The notes beneath the pieces were generated by a model. It saw only the letters and a list, made by a program, of their open reading frames with translations, was not told the DNA's origin and searched no databases. This document shows, in pieces, positions 12,401 to 22,879 of a DNA stretch of 64,000 nt. Numbering within the stretch: position 1 is the stretch's first letter; the number at the start of each line of letters is the position of its first letter. The stretch comes from Rhipicephalus microplus (lineage: Eukaryota; Arthropoda; Arachnida; Ixodida; Ixodidae): positions 806,001 through 870,000 of the forward strand of contig NC_134710.1 of assembly GCF_043290135.1 (NCBI RefSeq). The letters run 5' to 3'. The position numbers and the translations under genes are program-made.

Positions 12401-12955
12401 ACAAATGGGCTCACGGAGCGCACCAACCGAACAATTGTAAACATGCTCTCTATGTATGTGGCATCCGACCACAAGAACTGGGATGACGTGCTACCATTTA
12501 TAACGTACGCGTTCAACACCGCTAAGCACGAGACAACAGGCTATAGCCCCTTTTTCTTGATGTACGCACGACCGCCACGGCACACACTCGGCACAGTTTT
12601 GCCATTATCGGCGCACGAGAACCTCTCAGTCACCGAAATCCTCTGCCTTGCAGAAGAAGCGCGTCGTATTGCTCGTCTACGCACTTTGGCATCACAGGAA
12701 AAATCGAAGGTACGCTATGACGTCCGCCACCGGCCTGTAACTTACCACCCAGGCGACTTAGTGTGGCTGTGGACTCCGGTACGAAGACGCGGGTTATGCC
12801 AAAAGTTCTTGGCCACATACGACGGACCGTTTGTCGTTCTCGACAAAATCACGGAAGTCACATACACAATAGCTCGCCTCACGAGAAGTGGTAGAAGAGC
12901 CGCTAAAACCCAAGCAGTCCATGTCGCTCGACTGAAGTTGTACACACCAAGGTGA
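9464..12955 (+). pseudogene. pol: T1 pol polyprotein, one stop and mutated RT
   Basis: Protease ALVDTGATISVMS is intact. The reverse transcriptase (about 10430-11000) has YLDDVVIF at 10868, but motif A reads SSVYLRSGYWQ (10672-10704), so the usual catalytic Asp is Tyr. RNase H follows (LHTDASGIGIGAVL, VTEQECLAVV, VVTDHHSLCWL). Integrase has a zinc-binding CTQCQRH, the catalytic-core pieces VCVDYLTRYC, INDRGRQFTAD and [13 protein letters not shown], and a C-terminal GPFVVLDKI segment. TAG at 12158-12160 stops the frame at the start of the core; the same frame then stays open to 12955. Gag-to-integrase order is that of Ty3/gypsy. Confidence 0.93.
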
Positions 12956-12984
12956 ATCGGTTACCTCGCCCGGCAAGCTTCGTC

Positions 12985-12998
12985 TGCGAGGGGAGGAA
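12985..12998 (+). other. T1 polypurine tract
   Basis: GCGAGGGGAGGAA lies directly before the 3' LTR start TGTTACGC, the expected place for the plus-strand primer. Confidence 0.75.
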
Positions 12999-13177
12999 TG
13001 TTACGCATGCCTTGGAAGAAAACGAAGATGGGTGAACATGCTGGCTGCCCCAAGCTGGAGGAAGAAAGAAGACGACGAGACTGCGATCATCAACCTGTGG
13101 GCCGCTCCGGCGCTTCTCTTTGCGACCAAAATAAACGGCCCCCTTCAGCCGTATACGTCCTGGTCCTCCTTGTGCGT

Positions 13178-13181
<4 letters not shown>
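12999..13181 (+). repeat. T1 3' LTR, 183 bp
   Basis: Begins TGTTACGCATGCC and ends GTGCGTAACA. It differs from the 5' LTR by one base that I can see (G for A at the seventh position) and lacks the insertion found there. Confidence 0.95.

Positions 13182-13272
<91 letters not shown>
13182..13272. repeat. (TA)n microsatellite, right half of the T1 target
   Basis: A pure TA array continuing the one at 7513-7611; TATAT directly after the LTR completes the target duplication. Confidence 0.95.
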
Positions 13273-13274
<2 letters not shown>

Positions 13275-13345
13275 TTGTTATTATTGTCTTAAAACGGAGA
13301 AAAACGAGCCCCCTTAGGTATACACTTCTTTCCCTTATTAATTAA
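13273..13345 (+). mobile_element. SINE-2 tail fragment
   Basis: It contains TTAAAACGGAGAAAAACGAG, then CCCCCTTAGGTATACACTTC and TTTCCCTTATTAATTAA, matching the tail of the copies at 6950 and 14186. The head is missing. Confidence 0.6.
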
Positions 13346-13574
13346 CGAGGGTCTCGTACTGGCATACTTGGTGCCATTAGGTTGTATACGAGGGACTATT
13401 GGTCAGCTGCCCGCTCGTAATAAGTTCACGTGCTACGTGACGCCACACAAGCTCATAAAAGGGTGTTCCACTCTCGCCGCTTGGCTACAGATGGCGCTGA
13501 CTGACACTCCCACGTTTAAATTCACATATAAACCCAAAAAAGTGGATGGGGGAATGGCCGCTGTGATAGCTCAC

Positions 13575-14182
13575 TAAAGCATGTCAAGGCGATGAAAGTA
13601 CCGCCAGGTGCTAAGAATTTCTTTTTTAAATTACATACCGGTACGCTGACCGTCAAAACCTGGATAGCTGCAAAGGGGTTTTACGTTCCTTGGGGCACGC
13701 ATTCATAATATGCAGAAAGGAGGAGACAATTGAGCATGTATTCCCTGACTGCTGGGATGCTGTCTTTCTTTGGGACGTGCTCCAGCGCACGATCAAAAAA
13801 GATTTCCCCCTTGATGCACATGGCATCCGCTATTTGCAAATACAAAGTGACGACGGTACCCCATATGATATGATAATGCTTATGGCTCTTCATAGCATTT
13901 GGAAATCCAAGATGGCAGCCATGCACTTTGATGTAGATGCACGAGCGCCCACCCAGTACTTCAAAGAATATATAAGAAATTTCGTGGATGAATAAAAGTT
14001 GCAGGAATTCACCCCAGAGTGGTTGCCGCGCGTCGAATTACTATCGACGATAAAAACATTTTAACAGATGCGTGGTCACTACATTTGAGCCACGGTTTTT
14101 ACAATGTTTTGGATTGTGTTGTGTAATTATCTGTTAATATGTGTATAGTTTACGTGAGCCAAAGACAGGCAATAAAGAAAAA
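13575..14182 (+). pseudogene. LINE 3' end: zinc-binding C-terminus of a reverse transcriptase
   Basis: A frame at 13690-13995 reads ICRKEETIEHVFPDCWDAVF, then LWDVLQRT. This is the C-X2-C...H...C block found after the reverse transcriptase of several non-LTR elements. The preceding bases (13578-13680) continue the protein in another frame (AMKVPPGAKNFFFKLHTGTL), so one frameshift is present. After the stop come a UTR, GCAATAAAG and an A-tail at 14169-14182. The RT core is missing, so this is a 5'-truncated insertion. The 13346-13574 stretch shows nothing I can name. Confidence 0.7.
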
Positions 14183-14185
14183 AAG

Positions 14186-14408
14186 CAGTGATAGCTCAGT
14201 GGTTAGAGGATCGAACGCGTTATTTGAAGGTCGTAGGTTCGATTCCTACTTACGGCTGGTTATTTTCACCCACTTTTCTTTCTTATTATTTACATTACAT
14301 TTGTTCTAATAACTTAACCTATACATTCCTTGGCATTATTGTCTGTTAGATCTCACTAATACTGTGTCAAAACACGGAAAAGCGAGCCCTTATGTATACA
14401 CTCCTTTC

Positions 14409-14411
<3 letters not shown>
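14186..14411 (+). mobile_element. tRNA-derived SINE-2, best copy
   Basis: The head GTGATAGCTCAGTGGTTAG fits a Pol III A box and GGTTCGATTCC (14236-14246) is a perfect B box. The body continues with a T-rich part, ATTCCTTGGCATTATTGTCT and CACGGAAAAGCGAGCCCTTA, and ends in CCTTTCCCTTATATA. The sequence does not fold into a mature tRNA with matching acceptor ends, so it is a SINE and not a tRNA gene. A (TA)n array begins at its tail. Confidence 0.75.

Positions 14412-14499
<88 letters not shown>
14412..14499. repeat. (TA)n microsatellite
   Basis: A pure TA array that begins in the SINE-2 tail and abuts the remnant of Ty3 element T6. Confidence 0.95.
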
Positions 14500-14500
<1 letters not shown>

Positions 14501-15539
14501 CGGATGAGACATGGCGTCAGTCAGAAAACCAGTTTATTCTGTCTCTTCCTCTTCATCTTCCTTTGTCCCATTCACCAGTGAAGCGTCACACGGTTCCTCC
14601 CCCTCCACCCGAGAGAGCGTCAACTTATTGGGACAATAGTAGCGGCGCAGTTTGTTGACGCGCACAATGTCAGTACTTCTGCTTAACGGTCCCACGCATC
14701 GGTCGATCTCATAGTTCACAGGAGAAACTCTGCGAAGAATTGTGTAAGGTCCTTCGATGACCGAACTAAGCTTTTCCTTGTTCGGGTGACAAGGTGTTTC
14801 GTAGCGAACCAATTAGCCAGGTTGGAGATCTTGTGGTAGGAATTTTTTGTCCAAGATGATCTTGTTCTTCTCATGGTAGGTAAGCGTGTTCTTGATTGCA
14901 CTTTTCCTTGCTTCTTGCGTACTCTTCATTGGTGCGTCTGAAAGTGTGTCGTATGATGGGAGTCCACTGGTGAGGTACGATGGTAAATATCATGTTACTT
15001 CATGCGGGGTTCTGCCGTATTCATCGGCGACATCTGGAAGATGTTTGACCCAAGACTTCTGCGGCTGCTCATTCATTTTGCACTTTAGTCGGGTTACAAT
15101 AGTCTGATTCATACGTTCGTTCATGCCATTACATTAAGGGTGTTGGGAAGACGTGAACCATTGGTGGACACCATTGCGTTTTAGGAACTGCTTGAATTTT
15201 ACAGCTGTGAAAGCTAGTCCGCAATCATATAGGAACTTCTTGGGCTTTCCTGTAGCAAAGATGGTGGTGATGCACGAAATGTATGCGTCACAAGTTTTGT
15301 TCTTGTGGGGAAACGCCCAGACATACCGCGTAGCGTGGTCGATCGCCAAGTGAATAAATTTCTTTGTCGAGTTATTTAAAGAAAAGCCACCTATAGTGTC
15401 CATTGCTAAAAGATCAAAGGGTTGTTCCGTAGGTGTTAGTGACTCGAGAGATCCGAATATCTTGGTTATCGGCTTCCTGCAACACTGACATATGTCACAG
15501 TGGCGGACGTAGGATGAAACGTCTGTGACGATTTGCGGC
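14500..15539 (-). pseudogene. pol: Ty3/gypsy element T6, integrase part (split by T2)
   Basis: Minus-strand frames encode integrase core pieces: HLAIDHATRYVWAFPHKNKT, FLYDCGLAFTAVKFKQFL and HPQCNGMNERMNQ, with a C-terminal GPYTILRRVSPVNYEI segment at about 14700. Stops and frameshifts break it. The upstream part of the same integrase (zinc-binding domain) lies at 20686 and above, and the reading passes from one piece to the other once T2 and one copy of its 4 bp duplication are left out. The core is of a different Ty3 lineage from T1-T5. The 3' LTR is not seen; (TA)n replaces it. Confidence 0.82.
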
Positions 15540-15700
15540 TATAATAAAGAACTGGGACAGTCAAAACTGTTATTTGAAACTAGGTAGGAGCGTTGGCCTA
15601 GCCAGCGAAAGCATCGATAACGTCCAGCGCGAGAGTCTCGTGCTTAGCACTGACGATGTCTTTTCCGAGCTATGCATAATCCACTACACTCATCATTACA
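15540..15700 (-). repeat. T2 3' LTR
   Basis: Matches 20525-20685 over its whole length. On the minus strand it is preceded by the purine tract GCGAGGGGGAAATA (about 15701-15714). Confidence 0.93.
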
Positions 15701-15738
15701 TATTTCCCCCTCGCTGAAGACGGAGCCAAGTAGGTGTT

Positions 15739-18700
15739 CTAAAGTGTCGTGAGGACTAGTGGTTCGTGATACGGTTTGAGACGATCCACGTGTACGATTT
15801 CGCGACCTCGGCGACGCAGGTCCACAGTGGCCGTGAGGGGTTCGATGAGGTAGTTGACAGCGGAAGTTTTCTCTATGACGCGATAAGGCCCATGGTGCCT
15901 GCTGACGAACTTTGTAGATGTACCAGGAGCAGCAGTGGGAGGCACCCACAGCCAAACAAGAGAGTTGGGCAAAAACTAGTAGTGGGACCGTCCATAATCG
16001 TGACGAAATTTTTGTAGCCCTTGTTCTTGGGTTGTAAGGGCGCAAGCTAATTGTCGACATTCTTCCGCATACCAAGCGGCTTCGGAAACTGGAGTTCCTT
16101 CGGATGAGTCAGGTCGGTAAGGGAGAATGGTGTCGATTGGAGATGATGGCTCTCGACCATAGAGTAAAAAGAAGGGAGAAAAGCCTGTCATCGCTTGAGG
16201 TGCCGTGTTGTAAGCGTACGTTACGTAGAGAAGGATAAGATTCCAGTTGGTGTGGTCGGAGGCGACATACATAGAAAGCATGTCGCCAAGAGTGCGGTTG
16301 AAACGTTCGGTCAAGCCGTTTGTTTGTGGCCGATATGCGGTAGTACAGCGGTGAATCACGTGACATTGAGCAAGAAGTTCTTGAATAACATCCGCGAGAA
16401 AGACGCGGCCTTGGTCGCTCAAAAGTTCACGTGGAGCACCGTGACGCAGAACATAACGTTGCAGAAGGAAAGACACGACGTCACGTGCCATCGCGGCTGG
16501 TAGAGCGGCCGTTTCTGCATATCTCGTGAGATGGTCGATCGCTACAATTATCCAGCAATTCCCACGTGATGTGTATGGCAGAGGACCATAAAGGTCTATC
16601 CCAACCCGGTCGAATGGTCGCACTGGGCACGGTAACGGCTGCATTGGTGCGGTAGGACGGCTAGGATCGTGCTTGCGGCGTTGGCACTCTGTGCGAGATC
16701 GAATGTACTTTTGAAGGAATGTGTACATGCTGCGCCAATAAAACCGAAAACGTAGCCTGGCGTAGGTTTTAAACAAACCGGCGTGTGCACACTGCGGATC
16801 AGCATGGAAAGCAGCACATATGCTGGCACGGAGATGCCTTGGTATGACGACTAGCCATTTGCGGCCGTCAGGGTGGTAGTTGCGGCGATAAAGTATTCCA
16901 TCACGGATGGCGAAGTGAGAGGTTTGTCGGTGTAGTGCTCGAGATAGCGGGTGGATGAGTGTTTCAGATAGGTAATCCATCAGAGACGATATCCACGAAT
17001 CTTTGCGCTGCTCCGCAGCCATGTCGATGGGTCCTGATAGTGGAAGTAAGTTGTCTTGAATGGAGACACTCGCAATATCAGCAGAAACAGACGAACGCGA
17101 AAGAGCATCGGCATCGGCATGCTTTTGGCCTGAGCGATAAATGACACGGATGTCGTACTCTTGGAGCCGTAAAGCCCACCGTGCCAAGCGTCCGGAGTGA
17201 TCCTTGAGGGAGGATAACCAGCAGAGCACGTGGTGATCGGTAACAACATAGAAAGGACGGCCGTACAGATAAGGCCGAAATTTGGTAATGGCCCAGATGA
17301 TTGCTAGGCATTCTTTCTCAGTTACCGAATAATTTACTTCTGTTCTTGTAAGAGTGTGGCTCGCGTACGCAACAACATATTCTTGGTAGCCAGGCTTTCG
17401 TTGGGCGAGTACAGCGCCAAGACCGACACCGCTAGCATCCTTGTGGATTTCTGTGGGAGCACTTGAATCGAAATGTCGCAGTATGGGTGGCGTTGTTAGC
17501 AGTTCACGGAGCTTCGCAAAAGCACTGTCGCAGGCTGGAGACCACGCAGATAGATTGCGTTCTCCCTTAAGTAGGTCACTCAGAGGTGCTACGATCGAGG
17601 CGAAATCCCGGACAAAGCGGCGGAAGTATGAGCAAAGCCCAATGAAACTACGCAGCTCCTTGAGAGACGCGGGCCTCGGGAACTCGCTAACAGCACGTAG
17701 CTTAGCGGGGTCAGGGAGAACGCTATCCTTCGACACGGCGTGTCCGAGAATGGTCAGCTTGCGTGCTCCAAAGTGACACTTCTTCAAGTTTAGTTGGAGG
17801 CCAGCTGCAGAAAGGCAGCGTAGAACCTGTTTCAAGCGACGAAGGTGCGTGGTAAAATCGGGCGAGAATACCACGACATCATCTAAGTAGCACAAACACG
17901 TGTTCCATTTGAGGCCTCGTAAGATAGTGTCCATCATGCGCTCAAATGTTGCCGGCGCATAAAATAGGCCAAATGGCATCACTTTAAATTCGTATAAGCC
18001 GTCTGGTGTAACAAAGGCAGTTTTTGGTCTATCATCCGGATTCATGGGCACTTGCCAATACCCACAGCGTAGATCAAGGGAGGAAAAAAACTTTGCGCCT
18101 TGTAAAGAGTCGAGGGCGTCATCGATCCGAGGCAAAGGATACACATCCTTTCGTGTTATTTTGTTTAGGCGACGATAATCTACGCAAAAGCGTATTGTAT
18201 CATCCTTCTTTTTAACTAAAACAACCGGCGACGCCAAAGGACTGTTTGATAGTTGAACGACTCCGCGCTTTAGCATGTCACCTACTTGTTCATCGATGAC
18301 ACGGCGTTCAGTCGGTAAAACACGGTATGGTCGCTGCCGTAGTGGTGGATGAGTACCTGTGTCGATCTGGTGGAATACAGTAGATGTTCGACCTAAGGTA
18401 GTGCTGTGACTGTCAAAAGATGGCCGAAACTTGTCAAGGAGGCTCAAAAGCTCACACCTCTGTTGTGGGTTTAGGTCTTCGTCGATTACACGGTTGAGAA
18501 TGTCGGCAGTGGAAGGGCCATTCCCGGAACTACAGGAGAGGGCGCTGACTTCCGATGATCCATCAAGAACGTCAAGTGTAGCGATGGTTTCGAATGATTC
18601 GATTGAGCCGATACATTCGTCCCGAAGCAGCGTAATCGTGAATGGGAAAGGATTCCCCACAGGCACGTCGGTCGCACCACATTGAAGAGTAACGAGAGCG

Positions 18701-19292
18701 GTTGGGAGCGGTGATAGGTGGCGATAAACGAAAGCAGCGGAAGGCGTGAAGAATGCGGTAGCGTCGACGACGGTGGAACACGACACAGGTGCGAAGACAG
18801 TAGCGCGCGGAGGGATCCGAGTGTCACCACTGATGACCAATTTCGCGTAGAAAGGGCGATCATCCGCAGGTATAGCATCCCCAAGAGGACAAAAGAAAAC
18901 TTCGGCACGAGGACAATCAATGACAGCTTGGTGATGGGAGAGAAAATCCCAGCCTAAAATGATGTCGTGAGAACAGTGCGGGAGTACTACGAACTGCACT
19001 GTGTAAGGCACTCCTTGAATTACAAGTCTGGCGGTACACTCCGCCACAGGCTGCACAGGTTGTGCAGTGGCAGTATGAAGAAATGAACCCGAGTAAGGCG
19101 TTGTCACTTTTCGAATTGCACAGCAAACTTTTTCGGAAATGACAGAAATGGCGGCACCAGTATCAATAAGGGCAAGTACAGGTACACCTTCAAGAACAGC
19201 ATTAATCACATTCGGCGGCGAACGAAGAGGGCTTGTGCTTTGCGACGAGGACGCAGTTCTTGCCTCGGGAACTGCGTCATTTAGTTTTCCGC
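15739..19292 (-). pseudogene. pol: T2 pol polyprotein with one in-frame stop
   Basis: The frame runs in -1 relative to gag. Protease [15 protein letters not shown] motif [12 protein letters not shown] and YLDDVVVF, and RNase H ([35 protein letters not shown]) are present. The integrase zinc-binding motif reads [12 protein letters not shown], where relatives have SCxxC, so one zinc Cys is Arg. The core has [23 protein letters not shown] and [16 protein letters not shown] at 15976-15978 interrupts the linker before the C-terminal HHGPYRVIEKTSAVNYLIEP part, which stays in the same frame to 15739. Confidence 0.93.
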
Positions 19293-20459
19293 TTCGATTG
19301 TCGGGGGGCGTCGGCGCATCGGGGAGGGCGAGCGACGACGTGGAGAAGATCGGCGATCAGAAGATGGTCGTTGGCCTTGTCGAGGAGGGTGCTATTCGGG
19401 GTCTGGAGTGTAGGGAAACATGTGGTCGTACTCATATGAACGCGGGTTTTCACGTGAATGGAGCGGACGGCGGCGGCAAAGACGTGCGACATGTCCGGGT
19501 AGACCACACGAAAAGCAGATCGGTCGGTTGTCGGCAGTGCGCCATGGATTAGGGACTGGGTTGACTGGAGGTCGTGGCGGCTGGGTGGTATAAACAGGAG
19601 CGGGCAGTGGAGGCGGCGCTCAGAACGTGTGTGGTCGTGGTCGTGCTGCTGCTTCGGCATACGTCAATGGCGCATTGACTGGTGGCACCAGCTGTGTAGG
19701 AAGGGCCTCAGACACTTGTATAATTGCCCGCAGTGTAGGGCTAAGCGGTGCACTGCGCTCCGGTAGGCCGGAGATGAGCGACAGTTGGCGGGCAACTTCT
19801 TCGCGAACAAAATATTTTATCTGCGAGAGGAGGACAGGATCTTGCGAGAGAGTCAAGCCGGACATCGATTCCTGATGGAGGACAGCACGGCGGGTGACGA
19901 GATGTTGCCGGCGGAGCTCATCATAGCTTTGGCAGAGCTCGGTAACTTGAGCGACAGTAGCCGGGCTTTTCGAAGTGAGCATCTGGAATGCGTCCTCGTC
20001 GATACCCTTGAAGATATGCTTGATGCAGTCCACCTCTGTCATGTTCGCATCGACGCGTTTGCAAAAGTGAATGACGTCTTCTATGTAACTGGTGAAATTC
20101 TCACCAGGCAGTTGAGATCTTGACTGAAGGCGCTGCTCCGCACGAAGTTTGCGAACAGCAGGACAACCGAAGACTTCGCTGAACTTTGTCTTGAAGGCTG
20201 TCCAGGTAGGAACGTCGGTTTCATGGTTCCGAAGCCACAAGTGGGCAATGCCACTGAGGTAAATGCCGACGGTGGTCAGTCTCGTGGCTTCGTCCCATTT
20301 ATTCAGGACACTCACGAGTTCGTAGGTAGCCAGCCAGTCATCGACGTCGTGATCGTCCGTGCCGCTGAATATGGGAGGGTCCCGCTGATGGACCGCACCG
20401 GAGCACACGATGGCCTGGGGAGCCGTAGACGAAGGGCTTGTGACAGATGCAGTAGTCAT
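19281..20459 (-). pseudogene. gag: T2 gag, two in-frame stops
   Basis: The chosen start is the ATG at 20459 (MTTASVTSPSST), parallel to T3. The capsid part has HLWLRNHETDVPTWTAFKTK and [23 protein letters not shown] at 19620-19622 and TAG at 19392-19394 interrupt one continuous frame, which contains an intact knuckle CFSCGLPGHVARLC (near 19476-19517). It ends [14 protein letters not shown]...EN at a TAA (19281-19283) placed on GGAAAAC. The tail, knuckle and stop context match T1, T3 and T4. Confidence 0.9.
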
Positions 20460-20506
20460 AGCGGCAGGTCGAGTCCGGCTTCGCAACTCCAGGATTGCGA
20501 GGAGAC

Positions 20507-20522
20507 CAAGCAAACTCCACCA
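20507..20522 (-). other. T2 primer-binding site (candidate)
   Basis: On the minus strand TGGTGGAGTTTGCTTGG follows the 5' LTR after two T residues. It shares TGGTGGA and TGCT with T1, T3 and T4. Confidence 0.6.
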
Positions 20523-20524
20523 AA

Positions 20525-20685
20525 TATAATAAAGAACTGGGACAGTCAAAACTGTTATTTGAAACTAGGTAGGTTCATAGGCCTAGCCAGCGAAAGCAGC
20601 GATAACGTCCGGCGCAAGAGTCTCGTGCTTAGCACTGACGATGTGTTTTCCGAGCTATGCATGACCCACTACATTCATCATTACA
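20525..20685 (-). repeat. T2 5' LTR
   Basis: A 161 bp match to 15540-15700. An AATAAAG-type polyadenylation-like word occurs on the plus strand at the edge, but the element is transcribed from the minus strand, where the LTR ends CAGTTCTTTATTATA. Confidence 0.93.
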
Positions 20686-22010
20686 CGGCCAATAGTAGGA
20701 TGATGACAACAAGCCCAGAGTTTTCTTTACTCCAACGTGTCCGAACTGACAGTGTGCTTTCTGCAGAAGGCCCAGTCGAAGCTTGAGAGGAACGTACACT
20801 TTGCGAATTCCTTTACGTGCCACGATAGTGACTCCGTTTTCCGTTGTGTACTTGCAGCGAGGGTGTTCATCCTCGTTTGAAGTTCTGGTAACGAAAGGAG
20901 TTGAACCATAGGGCTCCGCGAAAATGCATCCCCTCGATAATTTCGCTGCCCTTTGATTTCATACATCGACAGCTTCAGAGGCCATCGAAAGAGCCGGCTG
21001 TGGGGATTGTTTTATGTTTTTGAGCCATCGTAAAGCAGCATGATCAGTAACAATAGTGAATGCTCGTCCGTGGAGATTGCAGTGGCAAGTGTCAACCGCG
21101 TCAATTACAGCGAGACATTTGAGCTCTGTAATGGCATATTTTAATTCGCGCGTGAGTAGCTTGCGCGAGTGATAGGCAACGGGGTGTTCGTTACCATCAT
21201 GATCTCGTTGCTCCAGAACTGCGCCTATGCCTACGTTAGATGCGTCGCAATAAATAGTGCATGGTTTCTCGCAAGAAAAAATTCGTAAAATTGGTTCTTT
21301 GGTAAGACAGTATTTCATTTTCGCAAAAGCTTGTTCACATGAGGAATCCTATTCCCATGGTGTGTCCTTCTTCAACAGCTTTGTAAGTGGGAAAACTATG
21401 TCACTGAAGTGCGGTATAAAGTGGCGGTAAACGTTGGTGGTGCCTAAAGAAATGCTGAAGCTCTTTCGGCGATTTCGGTCTTGGGGATCGCAATACAGCT
21501 TCTATATTGATTCGTATTAGGCGATACTGTACCGTGCGCCCCTCTGTGACCCAGATATTCAATAGGATCTTGGGAAAAATGGCACTTCTTCAGTTTAAGT
21601 TTCTTATTCTCCAATTTTAGGGCATAAAATAGAGCTTGGAGGTGCTGGAGGTGCTCAGTAGATGTGTCGGAGAAGACTACGATATCATCAAAATAATTAT
21701 TGACATTCTCCAAGTTATGTTTTCTGATAACTGATTTCACAGATCTTTCGAACGCAGCAGGATCATTTTTCAAACCGAAAGGCATAACAAGCCACTCATA
21801 ATGGCCATTCGGCCTGACGAAAGCTGTTTTCGGGATGTCCTCAGGGTTCATTTCGACATGCCAGTAGCCTGATGTGATATCCAATGTCGAAAAATATTTC
21901 GATTTTCCCAGGTAGTCTAGAACATCGCCTATACGCGGAATAGGTTGGTAGTCAGACACAGTGACAGAGTTAAGCTTTCGATAATCAATGCCTAAACGTG
22001 TACGTACTTC
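20686..22010 (-). pseudogene. pol: Ty3/gypsy element T6, RT to integrase zinc domain
   Basis: The minus strand encodes RT from GIDYRKLNSVTV through STLDITSGYWHVEMN (motif A) and NVNNYFDDIVVFSD (motif C), then RNase H (IYCDASNVGIGAVLEQR, ITELKCLAVI, IVTDHAALRWLKN) and the integrase zinc-domain start HCQFGHVGVKKTLGLL. The RT-RNase H join is frameshifted near 21320-21440. YWHVEMN and FDDIVVFSD separate it from T1-T5. At 22010 it stops abruptly against a solo arm of the inverted-repeat unit; gag and protease are not seen. Confidence 0.85.
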
Positions 22011-22061
22011 GCCTTTTAAAGACGATAGTCTTTCTTGGGGACCTTCGATGCAACATCTTTA

Positions 22062-22148
<87 letters not shown>

Positions 22149-22545
22149 CACCCTTAACGGTACCTTACACGGCACCAAAGTGACCAAAGGGTACTCCAAA
22201 TGGCCGAGCCCATCTGCAGCGCCCACCAGTATTGCTCAAGGTTACACGTTTATACTTGTGCGGTTGTCAATTAAAAATAAATTATTGAGCATATCTGAGG
22301 CACCATAGCAACACGTGAATATTATGTAAGTGTATTTATTTACTAGAAAAAAGGCATACATAAGTAATTTTAGGGATGATAGCCTTTATAACGCTGCGCT
22401 GGCCATTCAACGCTTGCACGAAACGGTAAGTGTTTCCAACGCTTTGTTAAGACGACACGGTGGTGGCATCTACCCGTCGCCTTGCGTTCTACACCTTACC
22501 ACCCCAGAGACGGGCGCGGACGGAGCGCGCCCCGTTTTACTGCCA
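22011..22545 (+). repeat. Solo arm of the inverted-repeat unit
   Basis: It is homologous in order to 5745-6476 without the SINE: AAAGACGATAGTCTTTCTTG, the TCTG tract, CCCTTAACGGTACC, GCACCAAAGTGACCAAA, CAGTATTGCTCAAGGTT, ATACATAAGTAATTTTAGGG and finally GGAGCGCGCCCCGTTTTACT. The inner edge meets T6 and the outer edge meets the LINE at about 22546. No second arm is present. Confidence 0.75.
22063..22142. repeat. (TCTG)n microsatellite
   Basis: About 20 TCTG units, expanded from the two to three units found at the same place in the 5105-6476 arms. Confidence 0.95.
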
Positions 22546-22848
22546 GATAGTAAAATTTGCCTCATTGTAAAATTTCTGAACTTTAAATCAAAAATAGAGG
22601 CTCTGAGCCTTGGACATAAACTGAAAAACCTCGAATCACCCAAAGTATGGCTTGAGGAAGATTTTTCCCAGAAGGTTCAGTTCGCTAGAATGAAACTGCG
22701 TGAATTCGGAAAGGCAAATAGAACTGACGGAGAAAAATACTATGTGCGCTTTAACAAGCTTCACACGGAACGCGGCATTTACCGCTATGATTCATCCATA
22801 AACCAAGTAGTCCAGGTTTCTGCAAAAAATCAGCCCTCCTCTAGGTGA
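22546..22848 (+). pseudogene. LINE ORF1 C-terminal remnant
   Basis: The frame reads IVKFLNFKSKIEALSLGHKL and later VWLEEDFSQKVQFARMKLRE, ending at a stop at 22846-22848. A charged segment with WLxEDF and RxKL just before an endonuclease frame fits the C-terminus of a LINE ORF1 (RNA-binding) protein. The start is missing: the frame emerges from the inverted-repeat arm. Confidence 0.55.
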
Positions 22849-22879
22849 CACACTGTTAGTCGCTCACGTAGCTTCCAAA

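Larger units (their letters stand above)
15540..20685 (-). mobile_element. Ty3/gypsy element T2, inserted in T6
   Basis: LTRs of 161 bp at 15540-15700 and 20525-20685 (minus strand: start TGTAATGATG, end TTTATTATA) are flanked by CGGC on both sides (15536-15539 and 20686-20689). Inside are a primer-binding site, gag and pol in the order of T1. By eye the LTRs differ at about 11 positions, so T2 is older than T1 and T3. Gag has two in-frame stops and pol one. Confidence 0.93.

Noticed and set aside
14186..14260. tRNA gene
   Set aside because: A and B boxes are good, but acceptor ends do not pair and the same body and tail recur at 6950 and 13273, so it is a SINE.
22330..22848. 172 aa protein across 22330-22848
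   Set aside because: Its first half is the inverted-repeat arm and its second half the LINE ORF1 remnant; the join is a chance fusion.
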